Assembly (NCBI RefSeq): GCF_036588685.1 | Contig: NC_086382.1 | Coordinates: forward strand, 64,588,929 to 64,652,928 | Direction of reading: 5' to 3' | Source: Mytilus trossulus | Taxonomy: Eukaryota > Mollusca > Bivalvia > Mytilida > Mytilidae | Length of the DNA: 64,000 nucleotides | Shown here: piece by piece, positions 59,101-64,000 of the stretch | Position numbering within the stretch: position 1 is the stretch's first letter | How the letters are laid out: each line of letters starts with the position of its first letter | Notes under the pieces: model-generated | Told to the model about the DNA's origin: nothing | Seen by the model: the letters and a program-made list of their open reading frames with translations, nothing else | Database searches by the model: none | Position numbers and translations under genes: made by a program

Positions 59101-62100
59101 CATAACATATTAATACTTTCATTATTAATTAAAGATGGCTCATTTGGAAAGGGGTTATTTCAAAACAATATTATGATTAATAAAAAAAAATCCCCGATTT
59201 AAAATTCAATATTTACACAATACCAGAGACATAGACATGAACAAACATTATGTATTTATGCATATGCTCCTTTCAAATTTCTTCCTATGCTAAATTCGAT
59301 ATTAATTTAGGTTTCAGCTATTTTTTTCATTCCCTCCAACAAACAAGCAATAAGTTTGACTTAATTTCTTTATGTTTGCAACACCACTAAGGAAAGTTAA
59401 GCTGCCGATTTGCTTCATGCGCACTTTTGATAATTTAACATCTTGTAATTATTCTTTTCGCATTTTTTGTAATGAGAAACTTTCTAAAACAAATCCATCA
59501 TTATGCATGTGCACTGAATTGGCGTTGCTGCTACTGGAGAAACTATTCTACGACGATGTGAGCTGCTTATCAGCGAAAGCTTTATTCTGACGATATCAGT
59601 GTAGGTGTTTAAACTTCATGGTACTATAACTATGTCATCATCTTAAAATTAGGTTACACAATCCCCAGAAACTTGATCTTGCATAGTTGGCATATTGTAT
59701 GGATACATATATGGTTTAAATGGTTGTTTGGTCACTATTTAATTGACATGTAGATAGATGTAAACACAAGATCAATTTCTCAGATATATCGCAACTTAAA
59801 ATTCATAGGCAATAGATAAATATAGTAGACAACGTTTGTTCAAAAATGTATTAGGCCATGTCATTCATTTGATATTCAATTATTTTTATTAAGAATGTAT
59901 CTGGTTATTTTAAAAACACGTGTTTTACAAATAGACACCCCTAATCATAGTTCTTCTAATCTTACCGTACTTCATATACCAGTTCAAGTAGACATAACCT
60001 CAATTTATAGTTCAATAGTTCAATATCTACTGGGATATTTGTTTGAATATCGAATTTGACTTATTCATTTATTTGTTCATTAAATTAAGATTTCTTTTTA
60101 TGTGTTTACTTTCTTTCTTAATCAAGATGTTGGGTATAGAAAACTCATAGGCATATCGATATTATAAAGAGTATCAAACATTATCACCATATTGAACGGC
60201 CGTAAATTAACTTTAAGATTGTCTTTTATATTAGTTTAACCTTAACACGTATGCAATGTGCTATTCAAAGTTATAAGTTTTTTGATATGTTCTCATCTAG
60301 AATCAATAGTTGGCTGTGTTAACAATTGTTGTCGCGCTTTTAAGTAACAGTATCGCCAACATATAGTGACATACCAGGGCACTGTGCATTTGTCACTATA
60401 TACCTGATGTTGAACAAGAAGAAATTGTAAACATATAGTGACATACCAGGGCACTGTGCATTTGTCACTATATACCTGATGTTGAACAAGAAGAAATTGT
60501 AAACATTATATAAACAATGCGCTTTTTCTTATTCAACTAAATTCATAATAGATAAAGTTGATAATATTCAGCTTTTGAGGCGAAAGTGTTATATTGAAGT
60601 TGCCCAAATTTAAAAAAAAAATCGATATATAATCATTTCTTGCCAACTGTAGCTATTGATCAATTTAGAAAGATTGTAATTTAATATGAATATGAAACCT
60701 ACACAGTTAATTTTGCATATAGGTACTTTTTCTATACTAAAATATGTAATACTGAAATTTACTTTTAATATTTAGTACTATTTTTTTTACTTTAAATTTT
60801 TTTTACTTTGAAAATATTGAAATATTTAGGTACTTGTATTTTCTTTGTGACTGTATCTTACATTTATTTGTAGGATCCTTTACTATAGATAATTTAGCTG
60901 ATCTGTAAAAATAACATCTCCATGCCTTATATATCATGTATTGTAGTACGCCGCTAGATTAAAAACTGACGTGGAAAGGTAACACATGGCCAGCGAAAAC
61001 TGCATTTTTATGAAGCCCGGACTTACATTGTTTAAATATGATTTGTTTGTTTATACGTCAGTATCCTATAGTGTATATTTTGTCATGGTTCTGTAAACCT
61101 TGAAAGGAAACCATTTCATAAGTACATTATAGATGAAAGTGTATATTTATACACGTGCATTGTTTTAATAAGATTTATATGTTAAGTTTGTATCGTGTAT
61201 ATTATTTCATGGATACCTAAATATCAAATACCTGCATATACTCTTACAATTACATCTGCACTAGTTTCAGCTGATGGCATCTGTCCACTGCCCCACCTAT
61301 TATTAATAGATATCATGTATCCTTTGTGGCTACTTGGTGTCCATAATAATATACTGCTATTTGTATAGACATATATCACTCCTGAATATTTTGTAGTTGT
61401 TGAAAGAGCACTTCCCGCTCCATCAAAAATCATACCCTGATTATTTCCACCATTCTCATCATGTTTCACCTAAAATTTACAAATGCTTGAGACTAAAATA
61501 CTTATAACTACTGTGAGAGTGTAAGACGACATATGTCATTCTTCCTAATAATTCGGTTGTTCGTCTGCCTGTCAAAAAGCACGCTATGTTTTTTTCTACA
61601 ATATCTAATTGATATTGGTGTTTAATTGTTTTTGTTGTGTCGTAGTTCTCTATATATGATGCCTTTCCCTCAGTTTTAGTTTGTAACCCGGATTCGTTTT
61701 TATCTATTGATTTATGAATTTCGAACAGCGATATATTACTGTTGCCTTTATGAATATACTATATTAATATTGAAAAGCAGTCAATGATTAACACATATTA
61801 CTTTCAATCTGCTAACCAAAATTAGTCATCATGTGTGGTAGTTGCAGAGAACTATTTATTTATTTTTACATAATGAGAAACTTATAATATCAGCAAACTA
61901 GAAGTAGCTTTCTGACATATACAAAATGCGCTCACATGTTACTACTCAATATGGAACTCAACATGAAGTCGTCCTACTGAGTTTAAGCTAAACAAATAAA
62001 TGTTAAGGAACTTGTCGTTTGACCCTTGATCAATTAAACATAAATGAAACAAAAAATTGTAAAGGACATCTTTGTCAGACCCCTTGATCCTCATATTAAT

Positions 62101-62935
62101 TGAACGAAAATTTATGCGTCAACAACATAAGAATTTGTAAGAAACATGTATGGATTAGTAACTAGAGACTTGTTGATTTCAAATATTTATTGTCGATTGA
62201 GTGTGCTTTCTATACCAAAATTAACATGTTTTAAAGGAATATTTAGTAAATAAAAGAGATAAACGCATATTTTTTCTACAATTTTCAGTTATAGTTAAAC
62301 AAACCAACGTTGTATGAAAGTTTTACCAAAATCTTTGACATAGTCATTTAACTGTATGTTGACCTTAACTTAGTTCTTTCGAATTCAATGATATATTTGG
62401 AAAGTTTTATACATCTTTTGTTGTACTTAAGGGTTTCTGTTGTTTCCTTGTTTTACTCTTATAGTTGATGTTTTTCCCAATATTTTCTTTGTAATCTGGA
62501 TTTGTTTTCTCTGAATCGATTTATCACTTTTGAACAGCGGTATACTACTGTTGCCTTTACTTAAATGAGTCTAAAAAAATAAATACGAAAAATGCGACGT
62601 CTTTAGTATTCAAAGAAACATTTTTTTGTCAATTTTTTTTTACTTTCTTGTTTAGTTGATGTATTTCAGTTTTTTTTCCGATTTTGTATTCTCCCTTTTC
62701 GTCTTTTGCTTCATGTTAATGCCATATGTATGCCCTACCTGAACGGTAACTAATGCATGATCAATGTTGTATAATGAGGGATATACAATGTCCTGACTGC
62801 TTATTCTGTCTTTAACCCTCACAGTAGTCTCAAATGCCAAGTTTTCATCAAGTTTATAGCCTTTAAGAACAACTGTTCCATTGTTACTAACTAAACTATT
62901 TCTCCCCCATCCGTCATGCTGAAAGAATACTGCAC
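49832..62935 (-). CDS. sushi-domain single-pass membrane protein (5' incomplete)
   Basis: Six exons on the minus strand join in frame: 62935-62739, 61469-61232, 59067-58891, 58600-58424, 57388-57200, 50103-49832. The first two encode an extracellular segment I do not recognise. The next three each encode one complete sushi (CCP) domain with four cysteines and the conserved Trp, and all have symmetric phase 1 boundaries, typical of shuffled modules. The last exon gives a juxtamembrane stretch, one transmembrane helix and a tail of about 13 residues. Sushi domains usually bind proteins at the cell surface (complement regulation, adhesion); the role here is unknown. The reading frame enters exon 62935 from outside the window or an unseen exon. 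The last intron (50104-57199) holds the Ngaro retrotransposon in antisense. Confidence 0.85.
50495..50684 (+). repeat. Ngaro split repeat A1
   Basis: 190 bp identical to A2 (56377-56566). It starts GTGTAATTTTTGATTTTATA and ends immediately before the Gag ATG at 50685. Confidence 0.95.
50530..50630 (+). promoter_or_regulatory. candidate Ngaro promoter within A1
   Basis: An E-box CACGTG (50530-50535), an inverted CCAAT box GATTGG (about 50588-50593) and TATATAT near 50624-50630 lie upstream of the Gag start with ordinary Pol II spacing. Motif-based inference only. Confidence 0.45.
50685..52082 (+). CDS. Ngaro ORF1, Gag-like protein
   Basis: 465 residues from ATG at 50685, one base past the A1 repeat, to TGA at 52080-52082. 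Order: N-terminal basic patch (RRVKKSFDYR), a charged helical region rich in E and K (about 60-130), Lys-rich low-complexity KGKDKGKETDK-like repeats, Ser/Asp-rich tracts, a second Lys cluster, a folded-looking segment (from about 285) and a C-terminal Cys/His cluster (WYCPLYQRNKC, HVCATCL, HPESSSACPH) that may be a zinc knuckle for RNA binding. No enzyme motif. The stop is TGA followed by CTAG, and the frame stays open into the RT frame, so a Gag-Pol readthrough product is likely. Gag identity is inferred from position and composition. Confidence 0.85.
   Translation: MSNINQEIRAVLPRRVKKSFDYRVFDQLGMQSEAVTTEQEVSGELVHGATGGSDSMSKVDYEDLKERLSIYLDSDESDTDEETKELVRKLKEVKQKEKAMKNKKRKVELRQEIQKRMKELEELEELELKGASKPKKEKSGQKVDQSKKIKGKNKETDKEKGKETDKGKDKDKGKGKGAVKDSKGDELSSLSIKHLRKDAKTKKIVEKHMKQMIATESDSESDSSLSSSLSSDSSMSSTGNESEPNFVSSSDSDSQTTHKKKNKHKKKKVRSGIKDRPHDKVTIKMNWPQSELKYEFTNRKAVEFRQLTMSQFCAGELEIIRHCKIGKKEREGRLSLLNKICYYASEFEWSVLLNFYAAWVKLLEKGENVWSDDTSLLEVRMLIGKKVLNKTASKYSDKSSEKNFDKKIWYCPLYQRNKCNVSKDGHNLDIAGKSRFVQHVCATCLREDKAKMKHPESSSACPHMP
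52083..54083 (+). CDS. Ngaro ORF2, reverse transcriptase-RNase H
   Basis: Same frame as ORF1, open from the codon after its TGA; the first ATG is only at 52185. It copies element RNA into DNA. RT motifs: RRVILDLSFPSENC, motif A FKRDLKRAYRQIP with Asp at 52935, motif B MGLRSSAHICQ, motif C YLDD at 53127-53138. RNase H motifs: ETDATLSGCGGW (Asp at 53619), the Glu in NQFELVALM, the Asp in RCDNQSTV and the Asp in ENRTADILSRW. All catalytic acids are present. It ends at TAA 54081-54083. The sequence family fits DIRS/Ngaro-type RTs. About 200 residues precede the RT domain with a Cys/His cluster (FCHKHKKCLICDLN). Confidence 0.93.
   Translation, partial: LELEKAVNSIGNFNSKVIDTFYPEWLLVDSNKDKMLIDKGEISQSIEVFKSDTCTVNNDNYRISSKREVNKSLPIQSSLNLKIDEFCHKHKKCLICDLNVNSLDLQYFVDIQREIKLSGLPNYLGCKIPVFSKLKIEFFRSMLVDYSDHILCDLLEFGFPIGYTAGDIVDIKKPRNHSGARDFPDFILKYLKKELEYKAVIGPLKVNPFIYSSLVLSPLNSVPKSTPGERRVILDLSFPSENCINAGIDKDIYLGESVNLTYPSVDDFVNLIKLKGRNCGIFKRDLKRAYRQIPIDPGDINFVGFHWKNHIFVDRVLSMGLRSSAHICQRVTSSVVYMMKQSGHLLLNYLDDFAGAEKSEDANVVFDLLGRLLNSCGLEESVEKASSPSTVMTFLGVKFDTSELTISVTTERVEEILLLVKTWLNLLVATVRQLQSLLGKLHFVSNCVRPGRLFVSRLLTWLRSLPDDKCDHVIPLYIRKDLLWWYQFLKSYNGVSMMALEDWSQPDEILETDATLSGCGGWFFEKREFFHVEFPSFLMDLNLHINQFELVALMISVKVWSVHFVNRKILVRCDNQSTVMVLNSGCTRDAYMQCCLREILFYAAKYNFEIKAVHFPGVENRTADILSRWHSDSRFEDLFYELPVVRLGKCFEKFVYSGLFQFTHDW
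54096..55079 (+). CDS. Ngaro ORF3, tyrosine recombinase
   Basis: About 327 residues. It integrates the circular element DNA without a target duplication. Catalytic pattern: Arg in MMSRKSNLV (about 54546), Lys region SKTIQFGQRKL, HSFRRGG (54900-54920) supplying His-x-x-Arg, HGDWHSDAY, and the Tyr nucleophile in NYLEF. The N-terminal SAM-like domain carries CLYAQFLS and SIKNYINGV. The frame is the same as ORF2 and is open right after its TAA, with no ATG before the domain. A TTTATTGCAG acceptor ends at 54093, so expression through splicing is possible. Confidence 0.92.
   Translation, partial: LQLNLLKVDQQASCKSAFARGTFENIKVQWRTFLTFCIYFGFKFLPASLNTVCLYAQFLSRSFKSVHSIKNYINGVRLLHLYNDLQFPYLQSFSLKLTLKGLQRLNPHLPRKALPITPLILKQIYEFMDLNDPKDKTFWSLFLLAFFMMSRKSNLVPNSEKEFDENKQLCRGDIIIENDVLIIILKWSKTIQFGQRKLRIPISSIHGSILCPVNAYKNMIEAIPAVKKDPAFCKVKKGRILPIIYKEYQNKLRYLIQKTGRNSLFYSTHSFRRGGASLAFDADVSTELIQLHGDWHSDAYKNYLEFTLEQKLQVSQMMSKSVSSLGY
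55102..55620 (+). CDS. Ngaro ORF4, SGNH/GDSL-type hydrolase
   Basis: About 172 residues with the SGNH blocks: FLIVSDSIAKYV near the start (the nucleophile block, SDS in place of the usual GDS), IIHCGTNDIH (block III, GTND) and DGGLHLNCEGTRQLG (block V with Asp-x-x-His). SGNH enzymes are esterases or lipases; hydrolase frames are known in Ngaro elements but their role is unclear. The frame differs from ORF3. There is no ATG before block I. The strong acceptor TTTCTTTGCAG ends at 55099, and block I starts only 4 codons later, so a spliced mRNA is the likely source. Confidence 0.85.
   Translation, partial: PGTFLIVSDSIAKYVKLENADVFAFRGASIGEITYQLNKNKGSIYEGYKCLIIHCGTNDIHILSIDQFKSAYCNLISTAKLLFPSMVIAMSGILPRPVDFEETGQKIKAVNMALLNLCLSYNVEFIHSYRYFLKCGKPKVELFAYKDGGLHLNCEGTRQLGVYFKRRVAHLI
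55621..56151 (+). other. Ngaro 3' noncoding region
   Basis: No coding frame. Loosely repeated GGTTGATATTATTTCTTCC-type blocks occur at about 55728, 55975 and 56018. GCAG|GTAAGG at 55871-55880 could act as acceptor or donor. Confidence 0.6.
56152..56376 (+). repeat. Ngaro split repeat B1
   Basis: 225 bp identical to B2 (56654-56878); starts GGCTAGCTCATGTGTTTATT and abuts A2 directly. Confidence 0.95.
56377..56566 (+). repeat. Ngaro split repeat A2
   Basis: Identical to A1. It follows B1 without a gap, as expected for the circular-junction arrangement of the group. Confidence 0.95.
56654..56878 (+). repeat. Ngaro split repeat B2 with poly(A) signal
   Basis: Identical to B1. AATAAA at 56832-56837 may end the element transcript. 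An 87-bp unique stretch with (CCCA) repeats separates it from A2. Confidence 0.93.
57200..57388 (-). CDS. sushi domain exon 3
   Basis: One CCP module: VIKCAHPGGVF, GNTVTYTCVAGS, RVCQLNGSWNGIPIVC, followed by YTAAA. Phase 1 to 1. Confidence 0.92.
57620..58135. mobile_element. bivalve repeat element in a sushi-gene intron
   Basis: Head AAAAAGCGAGACAAAG plus (GTCGTCGGC) repeats at 57650-57715, then two copies about 190 bp apart of AGCCTGGATTTGTACCAAAC-like units (57741 and 57932), ending near TAAGCGAGACA at 58111-58121. Shares its GCGAGACA ends with the 35665-36539 element. Confidence 0.6.
58424..58600 (-). CDS. sushi domain exon 2
   Basis: One CCP module: MQCLHPDGIANGTY, IGDTVKYTCNVHYQYEAGD, RTCQLGGYWDGIPPVC. 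Phase 1 to 1, the same length (177 bp) as the neighbouring module. Confidence 0.92.
58891..59067 (-). CDS. sushi domain exon 1
   Basis: One CCP module: VVECPDPSS, VGSVVTYYCDSGY, RTCQSNRHWEGTDPIC, giving four Cys and the Trp. Phase 1 to 1. Confidence 0.92.
59068..61231 (-). other. sushi-gene intron
   Basis: 2.2 kb AT-rich, no exon seen. Holds the 72-bp tandem duplication at 60359-60502. Confidence 0.5.
60359..60502. repeat. 72-bp tandem duplication containing hairpins
   Basis: Two apparently identical units; each holds ATATAGTGACA and TGTCACTATAT around a 19-nt loop (60361-60401 and 60433-60473). Confidence 0.9.
61232..61469 (-). CDS. sushi gene exon, unknown extracellular region part 2
   Basis: 238 bp, phase 0 in and 1 out. 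Contains GMIFDGAGSALSTTTKYSGV, ILLWTPSSHKGYMISINNRW and ADVIVRVYAG. The alternating hydrophobic pattern suggests a beta-sandwich; no cysteines. Confidence 0.8.
61610..61760 (+). repeat. dispersed bivalve repeat, copy A
   Basis: Shares AACCCGGATTCGTTTTTATC- and GAACAGCGATATATTACTGT-type blocks, then TGCCTTTAT, with 62430-62560, in the same order. Confidence 0.6.
62430..62560 (+). repeat. dispersed bivalve repeat, copy B
   Basis: Second, more diverged copy of the 61610-61760 repeat (GAACAGCGGTATACTACTGT, then TGCCTTTAC). Confidence 0.6.
62739..62935 (-). CDS. sushi gene exon, unknown extracellular region part 1
   Basis: 197 bp, phase 1 in and phase 0 out. Encodes a stretch with FFQHDGWGRNSLVSNNGT and a strand-rich segment ending HALVTVQ. 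No named domain recognised. Confidence 0.75.
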
Positions 62936-64000
62936 CTGTGGAATAGAAAATCTTATGTCTAACCTAAGAATACTGCAACTGTAGAATAGAACATCGTATG
63001 TCTAACCAACTTCCACAATGAAAACATATGCATGCTTTAAGAATACTTCACCTCTTAAATCTGATGTCTTAATTAAAACATATTTTATTTGCTGAATTAA
63101 AGCAAAATGGATTAGACACAAGGAAATCCTATCTTATGTCAAGGTATGATGTTTTTATATAACCACAGAGCCAATTCAAAAGAATATCTCAAAAATTGAC
63201 TTAACAGTACAAGTAATATTAATAAAGACTAATAAAATAATACTATAACACGTTATTAAGATGATAACCAACGTCAGTACGCAAAATCTATACTTCAAGA
63301 CCATCTTGTATTATTTGTAATTTAGATATGTTTGTTTTATCCACGTAGATATCTTCCTTTTTTGTTGATGTTGGATTCATCTATTAAGGAACAATGATAA
63401 ATACCCTTCTATTCAGGTGAGGACACTTTTATTATCGGGATGAAATGATAAAAACCCGGTCAGCCCACCGATCTGAAAAGGATTGGGTCCATATGCTTAA
63501 AACGACCTATGTTAAGAAAAAACTCTATACACACGGGCCCCGTACCATATCAAAATAAATATTTGTCTTTAACATCATCTAATAATATCTAGCTTTTTGT
63601 TTTGTCAGTTCTTACTTTAATTGGATGTACATTGGATTGCGGTATTCTTTTTATTGGTGCAATACCACCAAATCATGGTACGTCACATCTGGTTGCATAC
63701 GAAAATAGGTAGAAATAATTAGTCCCTTAAATTTGACAAGTTGTAGGTAATTAATTCTAAATTTTATTACAGTAACACATTTCTGTTTCATAAATATATG
63801 TGTTAGGTATTTAAATCACTATTGGTTTTTTTATTTGGGGTTTGTATGGAATAATTTGTAAACTTGAGGTTACAAAGTTCCTAAACCTTGTACACAGGTT
63901 ACATGCTAAGTAGCTAACATGGATAAGGGGAGAAATTTGATGGGTTAACTTCTAGTGATGGTTATTTTATTGTATGCAATGAAATGTTATGGGAATTATT
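62936..64000. other. upstream intron of the sushi gene, no exon seen
   Basis: AT-rich. I examined both strands and saw no splice-bounded frame that continues the sushi gene; its upstream exons probably lie outside the window. Confidence 0.45.

Overview
The window looks like nuclear DNA of a marine bivalve, most likely a mussel (Mytilus or close relative). It is AT-rich and intron-rich, and packed with dispersed repeats I recognise from mussel DNA (for example the SINE-like block ending in a run such as TTGGCAATCATACCACATC). The organism call is inference from these repeats; the gene models below come from reading the sequence.

Layout. 1-8.9 kb: a serine-type tRNA body carrying a GCA (Cys) anticodon, a decayed Penelope-like reverse transcriptase, two SINEs and a 637-bp TTAA-flanked MITE. 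8.9-43.05 kb (+): a 25-exon TRPA-type ion channel gene. All splice phases close and give a protein of about 1286 residues: a basic N-terminus, about 15 ankyrin repeats, S1-S6 with a pore, and a C-terminal coiled coil. Its introns hold minisatellites, MITEs and, in the 9.5-kb intron 9, an 8.8-kb foldback-like element with arms of 2.0 and 3.0 kb bounded by TA. 43.05-49.8 kb: 3' UTR and AT-rich intergenic DNA. 49.8-62.9 kb (-): the 3' part of a gene for a single-pass membrane protein with three sushi (CCP) domains, five extracellular exons and one transmembrane exon; its 5' part lies beyond the window.

The most notable item is a 6.4-kb, apparently intact Ngaro-type tyrosine-recombinase retrotransposon (50,495-56,878, + strand) inside the last intron of the sushi gene, in antisense orientation. 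It shows the A1-ORFs-B1-A2-B2 split-repeat layout; both repeat pairs (190 bp and 225 bp) read identical, so the insertion is probably recent. It encodes a Gag-like protein, RT-RNase H, a tyrosine recombinase and an SGNH hydrolase. Gag and RT lie in one frame separated only by TGA followed by CTAG, the best-known stop-codon readthrough context. The recombinase and hydrolase frames have no good ATG and each starts behind a splice-acceptor-like site of the same phase, suggesting expression from spliced RNAs.

How the parts relate: the TRPA gene and the sushi gene are convergent, with tails about 6.8 kb apart. The retrotransposon sits between the exons for the sushi domains and the exon for the membrane anchor, so it could affect whether the anchor is joined. 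The mobile elements elsewhere are confined to introns and intergenic DNA and do not break the TRPA reading frame, though several touch splice sites (exons 8, 9 and 11).
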